Under the pieces are notes generated by a model. The model was given only the letters and a program-made list of their open reading frames with translations, did not search any database and was not told the DNA's origin. A stretch of DNA of 64,000 nucleotides. Origin: Euryarchaeota archaeon UBA106 (GTDB lineage: Archaea > Thermoplasmatota > Poseidoniia > Poseidoniales > Thalassarchaeaceae). Shown in pieces: positions 45,613 through 54,570 of the stretch; position 1 is the stretch's first letter; the number at the start of each line of letters is the position of its first letter. A program made the translations under genes and the position numbers. The DNA lies in contig DAOJ01000065.1 of NCBI GenBank assembly GCA_002502365.1, positions 13,030 to 77,029 of the forward strand, read 5' to 3'.

Positions 45613-45892
45613 CCCCTAACCTCTCAATTTGTTTTTCAATTTGCGCAATTCTTTCATATGCCTCAACTAACATTGAAAGTAGGATTGGTTCAATTGGGTC
45701 TACGTTTGGAATCATGCCACAAGCAGCAGCTCTAGACCTTGTAGCGTTCATCATCGATTCGTAAGCCAAACGATCTTGAGGTCTCAGAGTTCTATAGAAT
45801 CGCCTCCACTCTTCTATTCGAGACTCTCCTCTCATTCTCCAAGTTGCGACTGTCCTACCCATGGATTTGTTTGGCGAATTAAATCGCTTCAC
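45605..45892 (-). CDS. Small helical protein upstream of and overlapping the PolB2-like gene
   Basis: 95 residues (or 85 if the ATG at 45862 is used), mostly helix with many Arg and Glu (RIEEWRRFYRTLRPQDRLAYESM), then LLSMLVEAYERIAQIEKQIERLGDE. It overlaps the polymerase start by 8 bp, so the pair are likely translated together. No enzyme motif is visible. Small helical genes sit beside PolB2-like polymerases in other archaea, as far as I recall. It may bridge the polymerase to another protein. A TATA-like sequence (TCTAAAATAAC) lies about 25 nt upstream of the GTG start, hinting at a leaderless mRNA. Confidence 0.65.
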   Translation of the reverse strand: MKRFNSPNKSMGRTVATWRMRGESRIEEWRRFYRTLRPQDRLAYESMMNATRSRAAACGMIPNVDPIEPILLSMLVEAYERIAQIEKQIERLGDE

Positions 45893-45944
45893 TTTCTTTT
45901 TGAAGACAGAGAGTTATTTTAGAGAGTAAAAGTGAAACAGATTA

Positions 45945-46943
45945 TCAGAGTTTTCTCGGGTTTGTCCAACGTGAATCTGCAGGAGGCCTTGTTATTGCGA
46001 GGTAATTCCAGGAGCCTTCATTATTTACAGGATGTAACCAAATTTTGTTAACACCTGAAGCTAATCTAGATGCTAGGCAGGCACCAGCCCAGTTCTTTGG
46101 CGCCTCATCTGGTAAAACTACTAGGTATGGAGCGTGGTCATCTCCTATGCGCTTTTCATAACATCTCCATTTGGAACCATACTTGAATCCAGGTCTAATC
46201 ACAAGACCTCTATCTAGTAAATCTAAGAGAATTAAAGCACCCTGGCTGAGTGGTGACTTACCATCCACAATTTCACTGGCTATCGTATCCAAAAAAATGC
46301 CTTCTTCAGTAGGTATGCCTAATTGTTCTATTTCCCAATTTTCGGATGGGAAAATCATACCGTCCGCAGAGTTAATTCCATCAGATAAGTTTGGTAATTT
46401 TTCACCTAATCTTTCCTCTTTGAAAATACCTAATGGAGATTCAGATGATAACTGGTAGCTAACGACACTAAGTTCTTCATCTACTATCATTACTTCTGGA
46501 ATCCTGTTTGAGTTTCTTACCTCTACAGCCCAATTATGTAATTCGGCTGGGTTAAGCATTTCTGAATCTAAAAACCATCTGACTTCAGCAGTTGGTTGAG
46601 AATCTTTTGGGTGAGAATTCGATGGCCACCTACACGCCCATGTTTGAGGTTGATAATCTAAATCAAAAAGATCTAGATTTCCCGTAAGTACAACCTTATT
46701 CCCTGGGACTCTCAAAGCTTCAAGAATGCAATACTCTTGTAGTAGCATACCGTTCATGGAAAGTGCATTTGTTTTCCAATCATTATCTGGCAATTCTATA
46801 TTTCGGTGGTGGTGGACAAAAAGTGTCTCCGCAGGAGATAGAGCTAGACTTCCATTTTTCAAAAGTCTCCCAATTACTGACTTTTGCCAGAGCCTTTGTG
46901 AGGCGGGGCCATCATATTCCCAAACCTCAGGAGTGCCGCCCAT
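45945..46943 (-). CDS. endA: tRNA-splicing endonuclease EndA
   Basis: The C-terminal domain has the RNase-like catalytic triad: Y262 (GFKYGSKWRCYEK), H270 (DDHAPYLVVLP) and K300 (LASGVNKIWL). The enzyme cuts bulge-helix-bulge introns from tRNA and other RNA precursors. The length of 332 residues fits a fused two-domain (alpha-2) EndA: the N-terminal half (MGGTPEVWEYDG...) has the same fold without the full triad. The tRNA-Pro in this window has no intron, but other tRNA genes may. It is divergent from the kinase gene. Confidence 0.92.
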   Translation of the reverse strand: MGGTPEVWEYDGPASQRLWQKSVIGRLLKNGSLALSPAETLFVHHHRNIELPDNDWKTNALSMNGMLLQEYCILEALRVPGNKVVLTGNLDLFDLDYQPQTWACRWPSNSHPKDSQPTAEVRWFLDSEMLNPAELHNWAVEVRNSNRIPEVMIVDEELSVVSYQLSSESPLGIFKEERLGEKLPNLSDGINSADGMIFPSENWEIEQLGIPTEEGIFLDTIASEIVDGKSPLSQGALILLDLLDRGLVIRPGFKYGSKWRCYEKRIGDDHAPYLVVLPDEAPKNWAGACLASRLASGVNKIWLHPVNNEGSWNYLAITRPPADSRWTNPRKL

Positions 46944-47039
46944 ATCGGTCCGAAACTAACACTTCGCTTGAGTTCGTCGGTCAATCGATGGTTATTTCTC
47001 AGCCCCAAAACTCATTCATCTCCTCATCCTCGAAGTACC

Positions 47040-48098
47040 ATGGCGATTGACGAAGACACAGTGTCCCGTACCGAAGCTCTACAACGTTTACGCTCAACTT
47101 TGGATGAAATGAAAGGTTCCCAAGTAACTTTGCTAGGAGATGTAATGTTAGACAGATACCATCATGGTTATGCAAACAATTTGAATTCAATTGCGCCGGT
47201 TCCCGTCCTAAAAATATTCCAAACCGATGAAAGCCCCGGAGCAGCTGCACATATTGCTAGAGGATTAAATTCCATAGGTTTAGATGTAGATTTTCACACT
47301 TATGTTGGTGATGATAGAGAAGGGGAAACAATTCGGAATATGTTGGAGCAAGACGGTATTTCAATTGAAGGAATAGAATCGATAAAAAATCGACACACAC
47401 TGGTCAAAATTCGGTTTTTTGGAAGTAGAGAGAGTTTACTCGATGACAGCCAAATTTTGTTACAAGCTGACAGAGGTCCATTAGAACAAATTGACAGGTA
47501 TATTTCCGAGAAGCTGACAAATAATGCTATGAAAGCATTAGAGGAAAGTTGTGCTTTAGTTATCTCTGATTATGACAACGGTTCAGTTAGAGTTTCGAGC
47601 GCCTCGACTCTTATTGCCGAGGCTTCGAAGAATAATATTCCAGTTATTGTAGACCCGAAGTTAACCGGACTAGAAAGGTCTAGAGGGGCAACAGTAGTTC
47701 TTGTTGAAATGAGAGGTATGGAACTCATGCGAAGAAGATTAGAATCATCTGATGCGGCTAGCGCAGCATCAGAATTAATCGATACATATGATTGGAATGC
47801 TTTAGTGGTTTTAGGTGGTGTTAATGGAGTAACTCTATATCAATCAGAAGGAGAAACTATCCATTTTGATTGTTATGCTTCAGCTCCTAAGCAACAGATA
47901 GGTCTCCATGATGCTGCTGCCACAGCGCTTGCGGTTGCGTTAGGAAATGGGTTACCAATGGAGGATGCTGGATTGTTAGCAGCCGCGGCCTGTGACTGCA
48001 TTTTAACCGCAAAAGCAAGCCAGGAATTTGTAGATCTTGATACACTAGGTACATGGTTGGATGAATTGGTCTGGCAAATGCAAATTTCAGAGAGATAA
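47040..48098 (+). CDS. PfkB-family sugar kinase, RfaE1/HldE-kinase-like
   Basis: A ribokinase-family protein. GDVMLDRYHHGYANNLNSIAPVPVL near the N-terminus is the sugar-site signature. SPGAAAHIARGLNSIGLDVDFHTYVGDD, VISDYDNG and VDPKLTG follow, and the C-terminal GLHDAAATALAVALG stands where GAGD normally is, keeping the catalytic Asp. It most resembles heptose-phosphate kinases (RfaE1). The actual substrate is uncertain. The ATG at 47040 follows a non-coding leader. The secreted protein gene at 48150 lies close downstream. Confidence 0.87.
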   Translation: MAIDEDTVSRTEALQRLRSTLDEMKGSQVTLLGDVMLDRYHHGYANNLNSIAPVPVLKIFQTDESPGAAAHIARGLNSIGLDVDFHTYVGDDREGETIRNMLEQDGISIEGIESIKNRHTLVKIRFFGSRESLLDDSQILLQADRGPLEQIDRYISEKLTNNAMKALEESCALVISDYDNGSVRVSSASTLIAEASKNNIPVIVDPKLTGLERSRGATVVLVEMRGMELMRRRLESSDAASAASELIDTYDWNALVVLGGVNGVTLYQSEGETIHFDCYASAPKQQIGLHDAAATALAVALGNGLPMEDAGLLAAAACDCILTAKASQEFVDLDTLGTWLDELVWQMQISER

Positions 48099-48149
48099 TT
48101 GGCTCACGTATCCATGAGGTTCAATACTGAAGGACTCATCCAATACTCA

Positions 48150-49628
48150 ATGAATAGACGCTGGTTAGCCATAATTCCGGCTATGGCTGCAATTTTATTG
48201 CTTTCGACTAATGTTCAGGCAGATGATAGTGACCCAGCGCTCATCAGTATAAATGTTGAAAATGGTGCATATACTAATGACACGATTATTTTCTCAGGTA
48301 TAATTGAAGATGATATCAAACCGGCTCAATCCTTTTGGAGAGTTAGTAAAGAAGGAACTACATTTGGAGGTGGTGACCTTTATCAAAATCTCGAAGAAAC
48401 CCCTTCAACGAGTAGCCGAACTCAATGGACATGGTCATTCAGTTTATCAATTGAAGAAACTGGTGAATGTGCTTGTTACGTCAGTATCCATATAATAGAT
48501 GAAAATTCTAACGAAATCATAGGGCAAAGAGTAATTTTCATGGTCTCAGAAAATACATCGGGTCTAATTGGCTTCATGCTATATGAGGATCTTTCGGGCA
48601 ATTTTATCGATTCTTTCGTCAATGTGAAGGGCTGGGTGGGGAGCTATCCAGAATCTAGTGTGACGATTGAAATAATCACTTCAATTACTCAGGGTTTAAT
48701 TGAAGCTACACTATTTCCTCAACCCACAACTTGTTCTACGCCCTCGTTTACATCCGACACGGAAACATTTGCTAATGGCGAGTTTGAATTCGAATTCGAT
48801 ATCTCTTCCAAACTTGATGGTTGGTTAAAGATAGATTTGATTTCTTGTTCTTCCAGTTTATCTTTCTTGGAAGGTTCAATCCAAGAATTTTCTATTCGTG
48901 TTAATAATGAACCGCCGACAATAAAAATTTCTGGTATCGATTTTGCAATTGAAGATGATACCTGGCATACATTCGATGCTTCACTGACCGAAGATCCATA
49001 TTGGGGTAGAACCGATATGTATTATGTTTGGACATTATACCGTACATCCCATTCAGGTTTTTCTCCTATTGATGTAAAGATGGGTGTTGACATAACCAGT
49101 TACTCAATTTCTGGTACAAAATCTGGTAATTATTCACTTAGCTTAACTGTCTATGATGAAGGAGGCCAATATTCCGAAAAGGTGGTAATTTTTGATATTG
49201 CAAATACAGTTCCAATTATTTCATTAGAAATTGATGGAGAGCCGGTATCAAATAATCAGGAAATTAAGTTAACAAATCCATCAGATACTTTATTGGATGC
49301 AACAGCAAGTACAGATTCAGTCAATGATAAACCTGGGTTAAGGTGTGTTTGGTTGTTAGATAACGTACCTTTGTATGAAGGCTGCAATCGCTCTTTTTCT
49401 TGGGATGAATATCAAGGTGAAGATTACCGGGCAGAACTAACACTTGAAGTGATTGATGATGATGGTGAATACTCGACATTGAATGTCATACTAATCCATC
49501 CCAATGAAGTGCAACCTATACCTATAATTCTGGTTATTCCAGCAATATCTCTAATTTTCCTCATTTACGCTACAATTAATCGATTCAAGTCCAATAATGA
49601 ACTAGAAATTCCTAAGTGGAAATCTTGA
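48150..49628 (+). CDS. Secreted membrane-anchored protein with Ig/PKD-like domains
   Basis: A signal peptide (NRRWLAIIPAMAAILLLSTNVQA) leads to ~430 residues of beta-rich Ig/PKD-like domains (LSINVENGAYTND, then FEFDISSKLDGWLKIDL and DEGGQYSEKVVIFDIAN). A C-terminal membrane helix (IPIILVIPAISLIFLIYATI) and a short tail complete it. Such proteins occur in the cell envelope of marine euryarchaea, but no binding function can be assigned. The start ATG at 48150 is chosen because it begins the signal peptide; 48099 (TTG) and 48114 (ATG) are alternatives. Confidence 0.75.
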   Translation: MNRRWLAIIPAMAAILLLSTNVQADDSDPALISINVENGAYTNDTIIFSGIIEDDIKPAQSFWRVSKEGTTFGGGDLYQNLEETPSTSSRTQWTWSFSLSIEETGECACYVSIHIIDENSNEIIGQRVIFMVSENTSGLIGFMLYEDLSGNFIDSFVNVKGWVGSYPESSVTIEIITSITQGLIEATLFPQPTTCSTPSFTSDTETFANGEFEFEFDISSKLDGWLKIDLISCSSSLSFLEGSIQEFSIRVNNEPPTIKISGIDFAIEDDTWHTFDASLTEDPYWGRTDMYYVWTLYRTSHSGFSPIDVKMGVDITSYSISGTKSGNYSLSLTVYDEGGQYSEKVVIFDIANTVPIISLEIDGEPVSNNQEIKLTNPSDTLLDATASTDSVNDKPGLRCVWLLDNVPLYEGCNRSFSWDEYQGEDYRAELTLEVIDDDGEYSTLNVILIHPNEVQPIPIILVIPAISLIFLIYATINRFKSNNELEIPKWKS

Positions 49629-49694
49629 ATTTTACCTCACGTTGTTGTATTTTTCATACCACAGAAATAAGAATGGGTTCCACGTCCGCCAAAC

Positions 49695-51050
49695 ATGGGT
49701 GGGGTGACTAAACTACCATTTGAGGCGGCAGAGTATAAGCAACGTCAGTCTCGTTTCCTATCTCAGATTGACAAGGATTGTTTGGTCCTTATTCCAACGA
49801 ATCCTCTTTCTATTCGATCTAACGATGTGCACTACCCATACAGGGCTAGTTCCTACATGTTGTACCTCTGTGGTTGGAGTGACCCAGGTTCAGTCTTCAT
49901 GGCACAACACGATGGAGAGGAATGGAAAGTGAGTCTTTTTGTCCAGCCTAAAGATACTACAGCGGAAATTTGGGAAGGGAGACGCATTGGAGTTGACGGG
50001 GCCGCTAAAGGCTGGCCTATTAATCACGCAAATTCTTTATTAGACTTAGAGGAAATTATAGAACAATCACTTAGTGATTCTAATGGGGTCTATCTTATCC
50101 AAAAATTAAATCAACAAATTGATGAAATTGTTAATCGCTCATTGACTTCCAAGAGCCGACAAAGAAATACTCACGGAATCGGGCCTACGAGTATTGTGGA
50201 CCCTTCGTCAATTTTAGACGAAATGAGGCTGTGTAAATCTCCAAGTGAGATTGAAATTATGAAGAAATCTGCAGATTTAGCCTCCGAGGCACATTCTATT
50301 GCCATGGAAAAAACTCACCCACAGATTGCAGAATGGGAAATACAAGCTATTATTGAAGGACACTTTCAATCTAAAGGTTCACAATGGAGTTATCCTTCCA
50401 TAGTAGGAGGAGGTGATAATGCAACGATTTTGCATTATCATGCAAATAATAAATCTGTCAAAGATGGAGATTTAATACTGGTGGATGCTGGTTGTGAAAT
50501 AGATGGTTACGCTTCGGATATTACTCGAACATGGCCAGCTAATGGTAAATTTTCCGAAGCTCAGAGAGAAATATACAACTTAGTCCTAAAAGCCGAAATT
50601 GCAGCTATCGAAGCTTGTCAAATAGGATCTCCTTGGAATTCTTCACACAGAGCTAGTATGGAAGTAATTTCAAGAGGATTGATTGAATTAGGTATCCTCG
50701 ATTGTTCTTTTGAAGAAGCTATGGGTGATGATTTAGACGGAAAAACTCGACAATTTTTCATGCATGGTACTAGCCATTCACTAGGCTTAGATGTACATGA
50801 TGTCGGAGTTACTAGACCTGAAGGTAAGGGTGATGGACGGCTTTTGGAAGAAGGAATGGTTCTTACCGTGGAACCTGGTTTATATTTTGGTTCTTGGAGA
50901 GAAGATATCACTATCCCAGAAAAGTACTCGGGAATTGGCATTCGCATAGAAGATAATGTGGTCATCACAAAAGAAGGCCCAATCGTCCTAACATCAAATT
51001 GCCCAAAACAAATTTCAGAAATTGAATCATTGGTTGGCTCAGGGGTTTGA
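49695..51050 (+). CDS. pepP: Xaa-Pro aminopeptidase (M24 family)
   Basis: Aminopeptidase P removes an N-terminal residue followed by proline. The N-terminal ~190 residues are the AMP_N domain. The catalytic M24 domain shows the metal ligands: DAGCEIDGYASDITRTWP (two Asp), HGTSHSLGLDVHD (His), VEPGLYF (Glu) and IRIEDNVV (Glu). 451 residues is a typical length. The gene overlaps nothing and its stop is 4 bp before the mqnC start, so the two may share a transcript. This supports a peptide-degrading lifestyle, together with the secreted proteases. Confidence 0.94.
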   Translation: MGGVTKLPFEAAEYKQRQSRFLSQIDKDCLVLIPTNPLSIRSNDVHYPYRASSYMLYLCGWSDPGSVFMAQHDGEEWKVSLFVQPKDTTAEIWEGRRIGVDGAAKGWPINHANSLLDLEEIIEQSLSDSNGVYLIQKLNQQIDEIVNRSLTSKSRQRNTHGIGPTSIVDPSSILDEMRLCKSPSEIEIMKKSADLASEAHSIAMEKTHPQIAEWEIQAIIEGHFQSKGSQWSYPSIVGGGDNATILHYHANNKSVKDGDLILVDAGCEIDGYASDITRTWPANGKFSEAQREIYNLVLKAEIAAIEACQIGSPWNSSHRASMEVISRGLIELGILDCSFEEAMGDDLDGKTRQFFMHGTSHSLGLDVHDVGVTRPEGKGDGRLLEEGMVLTVEPGLYFGSWREDITIPEKYSGIGIRIEDNVVITKEGPIVLTSNCPKQISEIESLVGSGV

Positions 51051-51054
51051 TAAA

Positions 51055-52224
51055 ATGGCCGATTGGCGTGCGATTCTTGAAGGGCTATTGGTACTAAAAC
51101 CTCCAAGATTAACTGTTGAAGAAGCTATTATTCTGTATGATGAAGCAGACCAGAATGAGCTATTGCATGCTGGTTTACAAATGCGTAGATTACGTGTGCC
51201 AGGGAACAAAGTCACATATCTTGTTGATCGAAATGTAAACTACACTAATGTGTGCACAATAAATTGTCAATTTTGTTCATTCTATAGACCACCTGGACAT
51301 CAAGAATCCTACACTCAAACTATCGAACAAATCAGTGCGAGATTTTCTGAGTTAGAATATATCGGAGGTTCGAGAGTACTGATGCAGGGAGGAGTTAATC
51401 CAGACCTACCACTTGAATGGTATACAGATTTAATTTCAGAACTTAGAGTCAGGCATCCTACTATTGATTTAGATTGCTTTTCACCCATCGAAATTGAAGG
51501 TATTGCAGAAGTCTGTGAATCTACTACCAAAGAGGTCCTTCTAAGATTAAAGGATGCAGGAATGCATGGATTGCCCGGTGGAGGGGCAGAAATGCTTGTT
51601 GATGATGTACGTTTAGATGTCTCTCCCAAAAAAGGTAGTGCAGATAATTGGTTGAGGGTAATGGATGAAGCTCAACAAATTGGTTTGACAACTTCTGCAA
51701 CTAATGTAATTGGTTTTGGGGAAAGTAATGAGCATCGCGTAAAGCACATGGAAAAAATTAGGGAATTGCAAGACCGAAATCTAGCAAAAGGATTGCGAGG
51801 ATTCACATCATTTATTGCATGGCCAGTACAATTGGAAAACAATTCCTTTGGCAAACGAAATAAGGGGCAAAATAAGATTGAATTGGGGGCTGGTGCCTAC
51901 GAATACCTTCGTCATGTTGCGATTTCACGCCTATTTTTCGACAATATTGAACACATACAGGCATCATGGCCAACGATGGGAATGGGTATTGCACAATTAG
52001 CGTTATTCGCTGGTGCTGATGATGCTGGTTCCACAATGATGGAAGAAAATGTAGTATCAGCTTCAGGGACCACAAAAACTCTTGCAGGTGAAGATGAATT
52101 ACAACTTACAATCTTACGAGCGGGTTTCATTCCACAAAAAAGGGATTCAAATTACATGCATCTGGACACTCAAATCCAAAATGAAAAAGTCTTACCGTGC
52201 CCACCTCCTTTGCAACCCGCATAA
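51055..52224 (+). CDS. mqnC: Cyclic dehypoxanthinylfutalosine synthase, radical SAM (MqnC)
   Basis: A radical SAM enzyme with the CxxxCxxC motif at C67, C71, C74 (TNVCTINCQFCSFYR). MqnC cyclises dehypoxanthine futalosine in the futalosine route to menaquinone. Additional family features are LMQGGVNPDLPLEWY, GLPGGGAEMLVDDVR, ATNVIGFGE and AGADDAGSTMMEENVV near the C-terminus. The ATG at 51055 comes 4 bp after the pepP stop and behind AGGGG. No other mqn genes lie in this window. Together with the quinone-linked PyrD this implies a menaquinone pool. Confidence 0.93.
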   Translation: MADWRAILEGLLVLKPPRLTVEEAIILYDEADQNELLHAGLQMRRLRVPGNKVTYLVDRNVNYTNVCTINCQFCSFYRPPGHQESYTQTIEQISARFSELEYIGGSRVLMQGGVNPDLPLEWYTDLISELRVRHPTIDLDCFSPIEIEGIAEVCESTTKEVLLRLKDAGMHGLPGGGAEMLVDDVRLDVSPKKGSADNWLRVMDEAQQIGLTTSATNVIGFGESNEHRVKHMEKIRELQDRNLAKGLRGFTSFIAWPVQLENNSFGKRNKGQNKIELGAGAYEYLRHVAISRLFFDNIEHIQASWPTMGMGIAQLALFAGADDAGSTMMEENVVSASGTTKTLAGEDELQLTILRAGFIPQKRDSNYMHLDTQIQNEKVLPCPPPLQPA

Positions 52225-52233
52225 TCAATCCTT

Positions 52234-53298
52234 TTACTCTTCAGAGCGGGCTGCTCGTAATGGCATTTCATCTATTTCAACAGGTTCTTCTGTTTGAGGG
52301 AAAATTAATGGTTTAACCCATCTTAATCTCATACCATCCCAAGTTACATGGATATGCAACTCCCAATGTAATGCAATAACAGAGGAGTAAATCGTACCAG
52401 GCCACCTTTCCTTGGGTCCGTTCACAGTGATTGGTAAATTGGTATCAGAATTATATTCCCCTCTCGCTCTAACTCTCATGGGTTCCAATAGTAATATTCG
52501 AGTGTAATCAACCGCTAATGGAGTCGATTCTCCAACACCGGTTCCATGTTCCTCTCCTCCAGTCAGTCTCTTTTCAGGCAATGGAGTAGACATACCTGGA
52601 GGGGGTTGACCGAATTCTTTCCTATTGGAAGATTGAAGCATGGTATTTCGTTCTGGTATCGCTATTCCTGCTTGAATTCTTGACCCAATTAGGTGTACGT
52701 TATCCGGTAACACTAATTTTGTAATTTTGACGTTACCATCACCTATTTGGAATTCAATTTCAGGTTCAGAAATTGGAGATTGAATGTATAGGTTTTGTCG
52801 ATTTATGTCTCGTGTGTTTGCATATATCCTGATAATTATTGGCAATACAAAAATTGGAAATGTTAAGAATAATAATTTAGGATAATCTAACGGTCCAATT
52901 TGGTAAGATCCTTGTGTAATCCAAGAAAGTACTGGAGTATTATCCAAAGCCGGAGCAATTGCGTGTAAAAATAATGAAAAAATAAGTAAAATTACTGTTG
53001 GAGCAATCAACTTCCTTGCGATAGCATGTAATGGATCTGGTTCAATATACCAACCATTTCTAGTTCTCATTAGAAACGGCAATGTTGCTGTTGTAGTTAC
53101 GGATTGTATTCTTGGTAAATGATTGTCTTTTTCGGTTACCCTTCGCCATTCAACAAACCAACCCGATTCTGAGCCTATTCTAAATGGGGTTGGTGGGGGC
53201 GAATCAGATTCTAGAATGACTTCTGTTATAGGTAAAGAATTAGGGTCAATATTGGCATGGTCAAATGGTGGATATCTAATTCTTTGAACAGATTCCAT
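52234..53298 (-). CDS. Uncharacterised membrane protein, 354 aa
   Basis: An N-terminal soluble part (~95 residues) precedes two membrane helices at about residues 97-117 and 140-160. A soluble C-terminal region follows, with a beta-rich stretch (ISEPEIEFQIGDGNVKITKL) and a Pro/Gly/Thr-rich linker. No known motif is visible. The start lies 4 bp after the stop of the geranylgeranyl reductase gene, so the two are co-transcribed. It might work with the lipid-modifying enzyme, but this is only suggested by position. Confidence 0.75.
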   Translation of the reverse strand: MESVQRIRYPPFDHANIDPNSLPITEVILESDSPPPTPFRIGSESGWFVEWRRVTEKDNHLPRIQSVTTTATLPFLMRTRNGWYIEPDPLHAIARKLIAPTVILLIFSLFLHAIAPALDNTPVLSWITQGSYQIGPLDYPKLLFLTFPIFVLPIIIRIYANTRDINRQNLYIQSPISEPEIEFQIGDGNVKITKLVLPDNVHLIGSRIQAGIAIPERNTMLQSSNRKEFGQPPPGMSTPLPEKRLTGGEEHGTGVGESTPLAVDYTRILLLEPMRVRARGEYNSDTNLPITVNGPKERWPGTIYSSVIALHWELHIHVTWDGMRLRWVKPLIFPQTEEPVEIDEMPLRAARSEE

Positions 53299-53302
53299 TT
53301 TT

Positions 53303-54517
53303 TTAACCCCAAATTAATGCTGAAGCGCCCTTTGTTGCTAATCGACGGAACTCTGGAATTTCCTTTAGCATCTTTATGCCAAGAGGTATTGGATTGTCGA
53401 TATCGCCAACTTGATTGATTAATTCTATAACTTCTGGTTGAGCCCAAACTGAAAATAATTCATCTAGTTCTTCATCAGTTGATTCGCTAAGAAAAACGTT
53501 CCTTAAAGCTCTAGATTTGTTTTGTTTTCGCCTCAGGCTTGAAAGAGTTGAGTTAAGGTCTTGTATAGTTTTAGCATTAAAATCATTAGAAATTAATATA
53601 GACACTAACTTTGGTAACATTAAGTCTACTTGATCAAATCCCATCCCAATACCTCCTCCAGTAGTAGGTTTGCATAACCCGGCAGCATCTCCGAATACTG
53701 CAACTCGATTAATAACAGGTTTTAGGATTAAACCGGAAGGTACAGGTCCACAAAATCTGCCAATTTCCTTGCAATTTGCAAACCTATTTTTCCACATAGG
53801 AGATTGCATAAATCTCTCCAATAAATCTTCACATGAGTATTCGTTCAATTTATCTGGTAATGTCCAGTTTCCTATTCTTGTGGTTTCACCCGAAGGTATT
53901 GCCCAAGAGAAAAAACCTGGTGCAATATCGTCTCCCGTGAAAAGATCCAACCGACCATCTTCCCCTGGATATCCTGTAACCTCAATTTGGAATCCTATCA
54001 TCAATTCTTTTGGCCGTCCCATCTTGAAGGTCCGGCGAACCCATGAATGTGCCCCATCTGCACCACAAATCATACGACTGAAAAATTGCTGGTTTTCCCC
54101 ATTTACATTTATTTCGATTTCTACACCTAATTCCGTTACCACGGCATTGGTGGGTTTCGATTCCAATAGTAAATCTGCTCCAGATTCTATTGCAAGTTGA
54201 ACAACTCTTTCATCGAACAATTTTCGACAAACCGACCAAGTTCTGGTTCTATCCGGATTTCCAATTTTTATTTCTGTACCAGAGGGACTATACATTCTAG
54301 CACCCCATATTCTTGTTAGAACTGTATCATATGCTCCAATCCTTTCCATTGCGGAGGGATTTACCATGCCTGCGCATTGAAATGGCCTTCCAACTTCTGC
54401 ATGCTCCTCAATCATTAGGACATCTATTCCATTTTGGGATAACTTCCAAGCGAGATAGCCACCTACGGGTCCCGCTCCGATAATGATTACGTCGTAATTT
54501 TGCTTAACCAACTTCAT
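53303..54517 (-). CDS. Geranylgeranyl reductase-family flavoprotein
   Basis: This FAD enzyme matches the geranylgeranyl reductase group that hydrogenates isoprenoid chains of archaeal lipids or quinone side chains. The FAD motif is DVIIIGAGPVGGYLAWKL at the N-terminus. GRPFQCAGMV follows, then PGFFSWAIPSG (PxxxxWxFP-type substrate motif), and GDAAGLCKPTTGGGIG at the FAD end. The ATG at 54517 follows GGGTG; an in-frame GTG is one codon upstream. It sits in the topA-GGR-membrane protein run on the minus strand. It could reduce lipid tails or a menaquinone chain. Confidence 0.92.
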   Translation of the reverse strand: MKLVKQNYDVIIIGAGPVGGYLAWKLSQNGIDVLMIEEHAEVGRPFQCAGMVNPSAMERIGAYDTVLTRIWGARMYSPSGTEIKIGNPDRTRTWSVCRKLFDERVVQLAIESGADLLLESKPTNAVVTELGVEIEINVNGENQQFFSRMICGADGAHSWVRRTFKMGRPKELMIGFQIEVTGYPGEDGRLDLFTGDDIAPGFFSWAIPSGETTRIGNWTLPDKLNEYSCEDLLERFMQSPMWKNRFANCKEIGRFCGPVPSGLILKPVINRVAVFGDAAGLCKPTTGGGIGMGFDQVDLMLPKLVSILISNDFNAKTIQDLNSTLSSLRRKQNKSRALRNVFLSESTDEELDELFSVWAQPEVIELINQVGDIDNPIPLGIKMLKEIPEFRRLATKGASALIWG

Positions 54518-54570
54518 CACCCGCTATGCCCAGACGTAAAGGACGGTGACGGCGTCTGGATTGTGGAATA

